Positions 24,286 to 32,814 of a DNA stretch of 64,000 nucleotides are shown here, one piece after another. The stretch's first letter is position 1; every line of letters begins with the position of its first letter. Under the pieces are notes generated by a model. It did not search any database. It was not told the origin of the DNA and saw only the letters and a list, made by a program, of their open reading frames with translations. The position numbers and the translations under genes are program-made. The stretch spans positions 62,001 through 126,000 of the forward strand of contig JAQGPJ010000010.1 of the NCBI GenBank assembly GCA_028293125.1. Direction: 5' to 3'. This DNA is from Verrucomicrobiales bacterium. GTDB lineage: Bacteria > Verrucomicrobiota > Verrucomicrobiia > Verrucomicrobiales > V1-33.

Positions 24286-27200
24286 TTACACTCCTCCGAC
24301 CGGCACCACGCGGGCCTCGGAGCCGGGAGCGGCCTCCACCTCCACGCGGAGCGGGGATTTGTGGGCTTCGGGGTCCAGGATCAGAGTCACGCGGTGCTTG
24401 CCGGCGGGCAGGTCCAGGGTGACGGAGGCCGCCGGGGTGATTTCCTGCTGACCGACCCAGGCTTTGATGCCGGCGGGATCGGCGAACTTCAGGTTCACCT
24501 TGCCGGGAGTGGTCACACTCACCTCGCCCTGGGCTACACGGCCGGAGGTCTGATACAATTTCACCACGGGGATGTCCTCCAGCGGCAAGTCACCCTTCAC
24601 GGTGCCGTAGGCGGGGGTCCAGGAAAGCCCAGGCTGCTCCCCTCCGGTAAGGGCCCGCAGCCCGTCGCGGTTGATGATCTGATTCAGCTCCGGCGTGGTC
24701 TGGGCCAGCTGCCAGCGGCGGATCAGGCTGTCGGCCTGCACCTTGTAGGCGCCCTCCTTGCCCAGTTCGGACAGGAAGCGGATGAGGTCGATGAACTCAT
24801 CGCGGCGCAGGGAGGCCGTCAGCGCCGGAGGCATCAGGGAAACCGGGATGCTCAGCTTGCTGGTCACGTCGGCGGCTGGGATCGACTGCACCACGCCGGT
24901 GGCGTCGCGCAGCATCACCTCGCGGGCGTCCTCCCGGACGAGGAAGCCGCTGAAAACGCCGCCATCCCTGGTGTTCACGAGGGTCGTGGCATAGCCCTCC
25001 TTGATCTTCTTGGAGGGCTCCAGCAAACTGTCCACGATGTAGTCCACCGGAGCGCTGGAGCCAATGCTCAGCAGGTCCGGGCCGACCACACCGCCCACCG
25101 CGCCGATGGCGTGGCAGGTCTGGCAGAGCTGGGCTTTGCGGCGGTAGATCTCCTCCCCGCGCGCGGCGTTTCCGCTGTTTTTCACCTCCGCCATCACTTT
25201 GGTCATCTCCTCCGGGGACAGGCCTATGCCCACCGGCTGCAGGCCGGCGGAGGCGGTCAGCGCGTCCACGAGCGGCTTGGTGTCGCCGCCGGTGGCGCTG
25301 GCCTTGCGGATCCCGGCGGTCGCCACTGCCGCGTCCAGTTTCCGGTCACCGAGAGCGGCGGTCAGCAGGGCGGGGCCGCCTTTTTTACCGAGATAGGCAT
25401 CGAAGACCACCGCCGCCGGGGCTTCCTCCTTCAGGCCGGCCAGAAACTCCACCGCCGGTCCCGCCGCCGCTTGGGCGTCGAGGCCGATCAGCGCTCCCAG
25501 CACCGCCGCTTTGAGATTGATGTCCTGGGTTTTGGAAATCAGAGCGGTCAGGAATTTGGCGGATTCCGCGCCCCCCAGCGCGGCCACGGCTTCCACCGCC
25601 TCCGGGGAACCGGATCCAGCCAGTTCCTCCAGCGCCGGACGGGCGCTGGCCAGCTTCCACGCGCCGGTCAGGCGGACGGCGGCGGCGCGCACGGTGGTGT
25701 CAGGACTTTTCAGTTTCTCAAGCAACGCCTCAGTGCCGGACTCAGGCTTGGCCTGACGTTGTTTCACGGCGGTCCCGAGCGCGTCGTAGGCGGCCACGAC
25801 CAAAGCCGGAGCGGCATCCAGAGCGGAGGCCAGCTGCAGCAGGCGGGTCAAATCCGCCGGGCTGCCCAGCGAGCCGACCAAGCCCAGAGCCTCACGAATT
25901 TTTGGAGCGGGGATTTTGCCTTCCCGCACCAAGCCCAGCAGGGCACCCACCGCCTCCGGACGGTCCGCGGCTTTGAGGGCGAAGGAAATGCGGGTGACAT
26001 CGCCGTCGAAAGTGATCTCCCCTTTTTGGAAAGCCGGCAGCCAGACCCCCGCCAGCTCGCGGCAGGTCAGCCACAGTGCGAAGTCGATATTCTCATCCAC
26101 CGCCTTGCCCAGAGCCAGAGTGGCGGCCTCCACGGCCTTGGCGCTGCCCATGCGGCGAAGGGCGTTCACCGCCTCCAGGCGCACCTTGGCGGCATCGGAG
26201 TTCACGGCTTCGAAAAGCACATCCGCATTTCCCGGCTTGCCGTCGAGGAACAGCTGGCCGGAGGCGCGCACGGTCTTCATTTGGAAATCCGTGCCGGCTT
26301 CGGCGGTGAGCAGCGGATTGTCCGCCGTCATCAGCAGGCAGCTCTGCAGCAGGCCGATGGCCTCCCGCTTGAAGTCCGGGGTGGCGGCGGGAGCCGTCGC
26401 GCGGTCCATCACCAGCTTGTAAAGGCCTTCCACTTTCCGGCGCTTCAGTTCCTGCTTCACGTTGATGCGCACCCAGTCCTCGGGATCGGCCAGATGGTCC
26501 AGCAGACCGTCCACGCTGAGCTTTTCATAGTCCAGTTGCGCAACCACCGGGCGGCCCTTGGCGGTGATGCGCCAGATGCGGCCATGCTCGCGGTCGCGGC
26601 GGGGATCGTGGAAGTCCACCTCCCCGTGCTGGATGATGGGGTTGTACCAGTCCGCCAGATACAGCGCGCCGTCTGGGCCCATGCGCACATCCACGGGACG
26701 GAACGATCCATGGGTGGAGCGCACGACGTCGGGCAGCTGCTGGGAGGAGAAGCCACTGCCCTCCTCCTTCACGGCGAAGCGGTTCACGCGGTGGCCGCGG
26801 AAGTCGTTGGTGACCAGCTGGCCCTGCATTTCCTCAGGAAAGTGCCGTCCGCTGATCCGCTCCAGGCCGGCCTGTTTCGGCTGGCCGGGATTCAGGCCTT
26901 TGAGGATACGGGGAAGCTGGTTCGGCAGGCACAGGAAGGTCGCGCCGGGGAAGGTGAAGTTGATGCCCTCGCCGTAGGCCCCGTCGGTGGTGAAGGTGCG
27001 GCCCCACTGGTCCCAGACCATGCCCCAGGGATTCACCTGGCCCATGGAGAAAACCTCCAGTTTCCCGGACTCCGGACGGAACTGCCACCAGCCGCTGCCC
27101 AGCAGGCGGCGGGGACCGAAGGGAGTCTCGATATGAGAATGGATGTAGACACTCTGGGCGAAATACACATTGCCGTCCGGCCCGCGCTTGATGCTGTGGA

Positions 27201-27696
27201 GAATGTGGTGCGTGTCCTCGGTGCCGAAGCCGCTGAGCAGCACCTTGGTCTCATCCGCCCGGCCGTCGCCGTCGGTGTCCTTCATGAACAGCAGCTCGGT
27301 GCTGTTGGCCACGTAGGCCCCGCCATCGCCCGGCATGATGCCTGTGGGAACAAGCAGGCCCTCGTAAAAGACGGTGGACTTGTCAGCCACGCCGTCGCCG
27401 TTGGTATCCTCCACCACCAGGATGCGGTCGGCCTGGGGCTGGCCGGGCTTGATCTGGGGGTAGATGGCGCTGCTGGCCACCCACAGCCGGCCCTTCTCAT
27501 CCCACGACATCTGGATGGGTTTGGCGATGAGCGGCTCCTGGGCGAAAAGGTTGATCTCCAAGCCGGGGGCCAGCTCGAAGGAGGCCTGCTCTGAGGCTGG
27601 GTCAACCGGGGGCAACTCCTTTAAATCGCGCTGCGCCCAGACCGGCGCGGTGAACGCGAGCGACAGCATCACATGGGGAAAAATCCTCTTGTCCAT
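24286..27696 (-). CDS. PVC-type heme-binding CxxCH protein with beta-propeller and HEAT-like repeats
   Basis: This 1136-residue exported protein is of a type typical of Planctomycetes and Verrucomicrobia. It has a signal peptide (about 1-21, 'APVWAQ'); a dehydrogenase-like beta-propeller (about 35-430) with 'QMSWDEKGRLWVASS', 'DTNGDGVADKSTVFYEGL' and 'VRMGPDGALYLADWYNP'; a long helical HEAT-repeat region (about 450-800); one c-type heme motif 'CQTCH' (about 858) with 'GVVGPDLLSIG'; and a C-terminal Ig-like tail. It probably oxidises a sugar or other organic compound in the periplasm and passes electrons through its heme. The substrate is unknown. An SGNH-like gene lies 63 bases upstream in the same direction. 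Start ATG at 27696. Confidence 0.9.
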   Translation of the reverse strand: MDKRIFPHVMLSLAFTAPVWAQRDLKELPPVDPASEQASFELAPGLEINLFAQEPLIAKPIQMSWDEKGRLWVASSAIYPQIKPGQPQADRILVVEDTNGDGVADKSTVFYEGLLVPTGIMPGDGGAYVANSTELLFMKDTDGDGRADETKVLLSGFGTEDTHHILHSIKRGPDGNVYFAQSVYIHSHIETPFGPRRLLGSGWWQFRPESGKLEVFSMGQVNPWGMVWDQWGRTFTTDGAYGEGINFTFPGATFLCLPNQLPRILKGLNPGQPKQAGLERISGRHFPEEMQGQLVTNDFRGHRVNRFAVKEEGSGFSSQQLPDVVRSTHGSFRPVDVRMGPDGALYLADWYNPIIQHGEVDFHDPRRDREHGRIWRITAKGRPVVAQLDYEKLSVDGLLDHLADPEDWVRINVKQELKRRKVEGLYKLVMDRATAPAATPDFKREAIGLLQSCLLMTADNPLLTAEAGTDFQMKTVRASGQLFLDGKPGNADVLFEAVNSDAAKVRLEAVNALRRMGSAKAVEAATLALGKAVDENIDFALWLTCRELAGVWLPAFQKGEITFDGDVTRISFALKAADRPEAVGALLGLVREGKIPAPKIREALGLVGSLGSPADLTRLLQLASALDAAPALVVAAYDALGTAVKQRQAKPESGTEALLEKLKSPDTTVRAAAVRLTGAWKLASARPALEELAGSGSPEAVEAVAALGGAESAKFLTALISKTQDINLKAAVLGALIGLDAQAAAGPAVEFLAGLKEEAPAAVVFDAYLGKKGGPALLTAALGDRKLDAAVATAGIRKASATGGDTKPLVDALTASAGLQPVGIGLSPEEMTKVMAEVKNSGNAARGEEIYRRKAQLCQTCHAIGAVGGVVGPDLLSIGSSAPVDYIVDSLLEPSKKIKEGYATTLVNTRDGGVFSGFLVREDAREVMLRDATGVVQSIPAADVTSKLSIPVSLMPPALTASLRRDEFIDLIRFLSELGKEGAYKVQADSLIRRWQLAQTTPELNQIINRDGLRALTGGEQPGLSWTPAYGTVKGDLPLEDIPVVKLYQTSGRVAQGEVSVTTPGKVNLKFADPAGIKAWVGQQEITPAASVTLDLPAGKHRVTLILDPEAHKSPLRVEVEAAPGSEARVVPVGGV

Positions 27697-27759
27697 AACA
27701 AAATCTGATCAGAAAACGGGAACGGAAAATCTTTGGGAAAAACGGACCGGGCGGCGGGG

Positions 27760-28683
27760 TTATTTTTTGCCCAGCAGCGTCTGGATGGCGGCGTCCTTTT
27801 CAGCGACCAGCGGCTCGAACAGCTGCACTTCGGAGGCGTTGTTGCCCTGCTCGTGCTTCCGCGATCCGAAGAGGTAGATCTCGTTCTGGGGACGCCAGCG
27901 GTAAAAGAAAAGCTGGTTCTTCTGCTGCACCAGGCCCCGCAGGCCGCCGGGGGCGGGCGCGGGGGCGGCGGGGACCTGCAGGGCTTTCAGAAACGCCGGG
28001 GCGATGGCGGCATAGCCGGACTCCGTGAAGGTTACCCCGTTGGAGGAGTCCACCTTCAGGCCGGTCATGGCCCCGTAAAGATCGCCGTAGCGCAGGCCGC
28101 GTTCCTTCGCGAAGGCGGCAATGGCTTTGCCGGTGGACGCGACATCCTGGTTGTGGGTCGTCAGGTCAGGGAAGGGGGGCGGCAGGGTCTGGGTGGCCGG
28201 AGGGCCGACCAGCACCACGCCGGCGCCGCCCGTGCTCTCCTTCACCATGTCGAGGAGTTTGCCGTAGGCGGCCAGGAAATCCGCATGACCGGCTTGGCCT
28301 TTCCAAGCGTCCACCGCGCCGTAGCTGCAGATGACGACCGTCGGCTTCAGATTGGCCAGCAGGGTTTTCAAGCGCTCAAACCCCTCCGCCGGCGGGCCAA
28401 AGTAGGAGCGGCTTTCACAACGCGGTGTGTCGCCCGACCAGCCGAGATTGCGGAATTTGATGTTCTTTCCGGCGTAAGCGGCGGTGAGGGCGGTCTCCAA
28501 GTGGCCGTAATTTCCATCCCGCTCGATCAGGGTGTCGCCCAGCAGCACCACGAGATCATTGTTCTCCAGCGCCAGCGGCCCCTCCAGCGGCAGCGGGCGG
28601 GCTCCGGCCAACGGAGCCGCCAGAAATCCGAGACAACCAACCAGCGGTAAAAACAGGGGACGCAGCATGACAGTGGAAAACAT
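27760..28683 (-). CDS. Exported SGNH/GDSL-like protein with degenerate catalytic residues
   Basis: This protein of about 307 residues from ATG 28683 (or 28668) has a signal peptide ('LFLPLVGCLGFLAAPLAGA'). The SGNH fold is recognised from 'LVVLLGDTLIERDGNYGHLE' and 'FRNLGWSGDTP'. The nucleophile block reads G-D-T instead of G-D-S, and the last block 'NGVTFTESGY' lacks the usual Asp-x-x-His, so it may not be a hydrolase. In planctomycetes an SGNH-like domain with a very similar opening is fused to PVC-type heme proteins; here it is a separate gene directly upstream of one. The longer frame to 28842 has an Arg-rich N-terminus and is rejected. Confidence 0.8.
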   Translation of the reverse strand: MFSTVMLRPLFLPLVGCLGFLAAPLAGARPLPLEGPLALENNDLVVLLGDTLIERDGNYGHLETALTAAYAGKNIKFRNLGWSGDTPRCESRSYFGPPAEGFERLKTLLANLKPTVVICSYGAVDAWKGQAGHADFLAAYGKLLDMVKESTGGAGVVLVGPPATQTLPPPFPDLTTHNQDVASTGKAIAAFAKERGLRYGDLYGAMTGLKVDSSNGVTFTESGYAAIAPAFLKALQVPAAPAPAPGGLRGLVQQKNQLFFYRWRPQNEIYLFGSRKHEQGNNASEVQLFEPLVAEKDAAIQTLLGKK

Positions 28684-28933
28684 TTGAAAATTCAGGCCCC
28701 GGAATACGGTGGCCCGGCGGCGATCCTTGCGAAAACCGCGCCGGAGTGTCGAGACTTCATTTTTCACTCCCGGACAGTCCCCGCCGCGCCGGGTGGAAAA
28801 GCACGGGCTGAAAGCGGACCGGAGCGCGATTCCAGTGGACAAGGCGGGCGCTCTTTCCGAACCATGGCGGCCTGATTTCCCGCCGCGCCGCAGTTTTTCC
28901 CTCCAGTCCCGTTATTTTTTCCCCGCCGCCATC

Positions 28934-30040
28934 ATGAAATACCCGCTGCCTGTTCTGGAAAACGATGATGAGGTGCCCTCCCCGGCGCTGCTGATCCATT
29001 GGGAACGGGTGGAGGAGAATCTGCGGCGGATGATTGCCATGGCCGGCGGGTCAGAGCGGCTGAGGCCGCATGTGAAAACACACAAGCTGCCGCAAATCGT
29101 CGCCTGGCAGGTTTCGCAAGGGATCACCAAATGCAAATGTGCCACCATCGCCGAAGCCGAAATGGCGGCGGAGGCCGGAGCGCGGGATGTGCTGCTGGCC
29201 GCGCCGCTGGCCGGACCGAACATCGCGCGGTTTCTCAGTCTGCAGGCCGGTTTTCCCGAAGTGGCATTCTCCGCCCTGGTGGACGACGTCGATGCCTTGG
29301 AGGCGCTGAACGCCGCCGCGGTGGCGGTGGGCCGGACGGCGGAGGTGCTGGTGGACTTGGATATTGGCCAGCGGCGCACCGGCGTTGCCCCTGAAAAAGC
29401 AGCGGAGCTTTACCGGCGGATGGCGACGCTGCCGGGGATCAGGCCGGGCGGACTGCATGCTTACGACGGACATCTGACCCTGCGGGACCTCGCGGAGCGG
29501 ACCGCCGCCTGCGATGCGGCGTTCCTCCAGGTGGAGACGCTGCGTGAGGAACTGCTGGCGGCGGGCTTGCCCGTGCCCCGTGTGGTGGCCGGCGGCACGC
29601 CGACTTTTCCCATTCATGCCCGCCGCCAGGGCGTGGAGTGCAGCCCGGGCACCTGCGTGCTGTGGGACGCCGGGTATGACACCCATCTGCCCGATCTCGA
29701 CTTCCTCCCCGCCGCCGTGGTGCTGACCCGCGTGATCAGCCGGCCCGGCAGCGGCCGGATCTGCCTGGACCTCGGGCACAAGGCCGTTGCCAGTGAAATG
29801 CCGCATCCGCGGGTGATTTTTCCCACACTGCCGGACGCCTGCGCCGTGATGCACAGTGAGGAGCACCTCGTGCTGGAGACGGAGCGGACCGCCGATTTCC
29901 CCGTGGGCACGGCCCTTTACGGGATTCCCTGGCATATTTGCCCCACCGTGGCGCTGCACAGCGCAATTTTTCTGGTCAAAAACGGCCGGACTGTTGATGA
30001 ATGGCAGGTAAAGGCGCGTGCACGCCGGCTTACCTATTAA
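28934..30040 (+). CDS. PLP-dependent D-threonine aldolase/D-serine dehydratase family enzyme
   Basis: This 368-residue fold-type III PLP enzyme has an alanine-racemase-like barrel (about 10-240) with the PLP lysine in 'RPHVKTHK' (about 45-52), 'DIGQRRTGV' and 'GLHAYDGHL', and a C-terminal beta domain. Near the end 'PWHICPT' gives an His-x-Cys pair, which in D-serine dehydratases binds Zn2+; characterised D-threonine aldolases have His-x-Asp. A D-serine-dehydratase-like reaction is thus favoured, with caution. The next gene, 4 bases away, is a GntP-family permease, the family of the D-serine carrier DsdX. The longer frame from 28709 is rejected; ATG 28934 starts the conserved region. Confidence 0.88.
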   Translation: MKYPLPVLENDDEVPSPALLIHWERVEENLRRMIAMAGGSERLRPHVKTHKLPQIVAWQVSQGITKCKCATIAEAEMAAEAGARDVLLAAPLAGPNIARFLSLQAGFPEVAFSALVDDVDALEALNAAAVAVGRTAEVLVDLDIGQRRTGVAPEKAAELYRRMATLPGIRPGGLHAYDGHLTLRDLAERTAACDAAFLQVETLREELLAAGLPVPRVVAGGTPTFPIHARRQGVECSPGTCVLWDAGYDTHLPDLDFLPAAVVLTRVISRPGSGRICLDLGHKAVASEMPHPRVIFPTLPDACAVMHSEEHLVLETERTADFPVGTALYGIPWHICPTVALHSAIFLVKNGRTVDEWQVKARARRLTY

Positions 30041-30043
30041 ACC

Positions 30044-31480
30044 ATGCCCGATCCCACCTTCCTCCTCTTCCTCGCTCTCGGTGCCATCGCGGTTCTGGTG
30101 CTGCTCGTCACCTGGCGGAAGGTGAACGCGTTTCTGGCCCTGATGGTCGCGGCCTTGGTGGTCGGGGTGGGGGCGGGATTTCCGGTGGCTGCCACCCCTT
30201 CAGCCGCCCCGCCGGCTGCCAGGGCCGCCGGGGCTGCAGCCGCCGCAGCGGGCCAGTCCCTTTATGAGCGTGCGGGCATGGCGCTGAAGTTTTTCCAGGA
30301 CGGCATGGGGGCCACCCTGGGCGGCATCGCGGCGGTCATTGCCCTGGGGGCCATGCTGGGCAAGCTGCTGGCGGAATCCGGCGGGGCCAAAGTGCTGGCG
30401 GTGCGCTTCAGTGCCTTTTTCGGTCCCCAGCGTGTGGGCTGGTGCATCGCGGCCCTGGCGGTCGCGGTGGGTTTGGTGACCTGGTTCGCGGTGGGTCTGC
30501 TGCTGCTGCTGCCGGTGCTGATCACGCTTTCAAAGGAGACGAAGCGTCCTTTTCTGCTGCTGGCCATTCCGCTGCTCTCCTTCCTCTCCGTCATGCACGG
30601 CCTGATGCCCCCGCATCCGGGGCCGGTGGTCGCCATCTCGGCGCTGGGCGCCAATACCGGCGCGGTGCTCGGTTACGGCTTTCTGGTCGGTCTGCCCACC
30701 GCCGCGATTGCCGGACCGATCTTTGCCCGCTGGGTGACGCGGTATGTGTCGGCGGCCGCGCCGGAGCTGGCTCCGGACCAGAATGCGGACCGGCCAACTC
30801 CCGGCTTCGGCGTGACGATGTTCACCATCACGCTCCCCGTGGCTCTGATGCTGCTGGCCACCGCCGTGGAGCTGGTGCCGGCGGCAAACTTGGCGGCCGG
30901 TCATGCGGTGCGGAAGCTGGCCAAGTTTCTGGGGGATCCCGTTTTCGCCCTGACAGCGGCGGTTTTTGTGGGGGTGTTCATGCTTCAGCGGTCCTGTAAA
31001 TTCACCCGCAAACAGGCTTGGGCCTTCACCGAGCAAAGCATCGCGGGCATCGGTATGACGCTTCTGGTGGTCGGCGGCGGCGGCGGTTTTGCCCGCGTGC
31101 TGAAGGAATCCGGAGTCTCCAACGCCATGGGGCATTTGGCGGGGACGCTGCATCTGCCTCCATTGATTTATGGCTGGATGGTGGCCGCCTTCATCCGGGT
31201 GGCCACGGGATCGGCCACGGTGGCCATCACCACCGCTGCGGGCATCCTTGTGCCGCTGGTGGCCGGCGATCCCACCATCCATAAGGAGATGCTGGTGCTT
31301 TCCATCGGCTGCGGCTCGCTTTTCCTGTCACATCTGAACGACGGCGGATTCTGGATCGTCAAGGAGTCACTGGGCCTGACCGTCGGCCAGACCCTGCGCA
31401 CTTGGACGATCACGGAAACCTTGGTTGGCATCTGCGGCCTGGGGGTGGTGCTGGTGGTCGATTTCCTGCTCCGGCTCTGA
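30044..31480 (+). CDS. GntP-family permease (gluconate/D-serine type)
   Basis: This 478-residue membrane carrier has about 12-13 hydrophobic segments. 'ATGSATVAITTAAGI' (about 389) with 'GGGGGFARVLKESGVSNAM' before it and 'SHLNDGGFWIVKESLGL' after it are signatures of GntP proteins, which import gluconate, related sugar acids or D-serine with H+. A Pro/Ala-rich loop (about 45-70) makes it slightly longer than usual. It starts 4 bases after the D-amino-acid-type PLP enzyme gene, so the two are surely cotranscribed and D-serine or a similar compound is the likely substrate. Start ATG at 30044. Confidence 0.92.
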   Translation: MPDPTFLLFLALGAIAVLVLLVTWRKVNAFLALMVAALVVGVGAGFPVAATPSAAPPAARAAGAAAAAAGQSLYERAGMALKFFQDGMGATLGGIAAVIALGAMLGKLLAESGGAKVLAVRFSAFFGPQRVGWCIAALAVAVGLVTWFAVGLLLLLPVLITLSKETKRPFLLLAIPLLSFLSVMHGLMPPHPGPVVAISALGANTGAVLGYGFLVGLPTAAIAGPIFARWVTRYVSAAAPELAPDQNADRPTPGFGVTMFTITLPVALMLLATAVELVPAANLAAGHAVRKLAKFLGDPVFALTAAVFVGVFMLQRSCKFTRKQAWAFTEQSIAGIGMTLLVVGGGGGFARVLKESGVSNAMGHLAGTLHLPPLIYGWMVAAFIRVATGSATVAITTAAGILVPLVAGDPTIHKEMLVLSIGCGSLFLSHLNDGGFWIVKESLGLTVGQTLRTWTITETLVGICGLGVVLVVDFLLRL

Positions 31481-31530
31481 ACGCTGCCCATCCATTGCAC
31501 TTCACTCCGCCGCGCTCCCTTCCTCCCGAT

Positions 31531-32631
31531 ATGCACAGCCGCTTTATTTTTGATGCCCATCTCGATCTGGCCATGAACGCCATCGAGTGGAACCGCGACC
31601 TGCGGCTCCCGCTGGAGGAGGTGCGCGCCACCGAGGCCCATTTGAAGGACAAGCCGGACCGGGGACATGGCACGGTGACCCTGCCGGAAATGCGCCGCGC
31701 GGGCATCGGCCTGTGCGTCGCCACCCAGATCGCGCGGCTGGAGCACAATGCCTGGAGCCCGGTCTTCGGCTGGAGATCATCCCCTCAGGCGTGGGCTGCA
31801 ACCCAAGGGCAGCGGGCGTGGTATCAAGCCATGGAGGAGTGCGGGGAGATGGTCAATATCCGCGACACTGCGGGTCTGGAGGCGCATCTGGCGCGCTGGG
31901 CGGAGGCGGGACCGGACGGGGCTGAAAATGCTAATCTGCCGGTGGGCTATATCCTCAGTCTGGAGGGAGCGGATTCTCTGCTGTCCATCAGTCATTTGGA
32001 GCGTGCTTGGGAATACGGACTGCGGGCCATCGGGCCGGCCCATTATGGACCGGGCGTATATGCCCAAGGGACGGATGCCACCGGTGGATTTCCTCCGGGC
32101 GGTTTTGAGCTTCTGAAGGAATGCGGACGCCTGGGCCTGATCCTGGATGCCACCCATCTCAGCGACGACTGCTTTTGGCAGGCCATGGAAAAGTATGAGG
32201 GACCGGTCTGGGCCAGCCACCACAATGCCCGCGCCCTCGTGCCCCACCAGCGCCAGCTCAGCGACGATATGTTCCGCGCCCTCGCGGACCGCGGGGCCGT
32301 GGTGGGGCTGGCCCTCGACGCCTGGATGATGGTGCCGGGCTGGGTCCGGGGGCAAACCACCCCTCAATCCGCCGGTCTGTATCTCGAAAAACTGGCCGAC
32401 CACCTCGACCACTTCTGCCAGCTTGCCGGCAATGCGGAGCACGTCGGCATCGGCACCGATCTGGACGGGGCCTTCGGCACTGAGCAGACCCCGCAGGACC
32501 TCGGTTCCATCGCCGGCCTGCAGAAACTCCCCGCCATCCTGGCCGCCCGCGGTTACCTCGAATCCGACATCACTGGCATCCTCAGCGGCAATTTCCTGCG
32601 CTTCCTGCGTGGGGCGTGGGCTGAAGGCTAG
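31531..32631 (+). CDS. Membrane dipeptidase, M19 (renal dipeptidase) family
   Basis: This 366-residue binuclear zinc peptidase has the metal ligands His-x-Asp in 'FDAHLDLAM' (His10, Asp12), the bridging Glu in 'LSLEGADS', and His residues in 'LDATHLSDDCFW' and 'WASHHNAR', then Asp in 'GIGTDLDGAFG'. Family members cut dipeptides and accept D-residues at the C-terminal position, which fits the preceding D-amino-acid genes. No signal peptide is seen, so it is probably cytoplasmic despite the family name. The ATG at 31531 is 50 bases after the permease gene and is preferred to the longer frame from 31402, which overlaps it. Confidence 0.93.
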   Translation: MHSRFIFDAHLDLAMNAIEWNRDLRLPLEEVRATEAHLKDKPDRGHGTVTLPEMRRAGIGLCVATQIARLEHNAWSPVFGWRSSPQAWAATQGQRAWYQAMEECGEMVNIRDTAGLEAHLARWAEAGPDGAENANLPVGYILSLEGADSLLSISHLERAWEYGLRAIGPAHYGPGVYAQGTDATGGFPPGGFELLKECGRLGLILDATHLSDDCFWQAMEKYEGPVWASHHNARALVPHQRQLSDDMFRALADRGAVVGLALDAWMMVPGWVRGQTTPQSAGLYLEKLADHLDHFCQLAGNAEHVGIGTDLDGAFGTEQTPQDLGSIAGLQKLPAILAARGYLESDITGILSGNFLRFLRGAWAEG

Positions 32632-32814
32632 CATTTCAAAAGCCTCCGCACCCCATATCCGCTTCCCGCTATGACCATTGTGGTGATCTGCGATGATGAT
32701 TCCCTGATCCGTTTCGGGTGAGAGGCGGTGGCATCGCCGGGCCATGAGATTTCATGGAAAAAACGCCCCGCTCCGCACGGGGGTATGGCATGTTGCCGGA
32801 AATTGAAAATCCCT

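Noticed and set aside
24250..27594. Open frame of 1114 codons on the plus strand opposite the PVC heme protein gene
   Set aside because: It is antisense to a gene with clear domains, and its product is Gly/His/Gln-rich without motifs. Long antisense frames are expected at this G+C content.
32671..32721. Short frame reading MTIVVICDDDSLIRFG then stop, 39 bases after the dipeptidase gene
   Set aside because: It looks like the first strand of a nucleotide- or metal-binding protein and could be a gene remnant, but 16 codons are too few to support a call.
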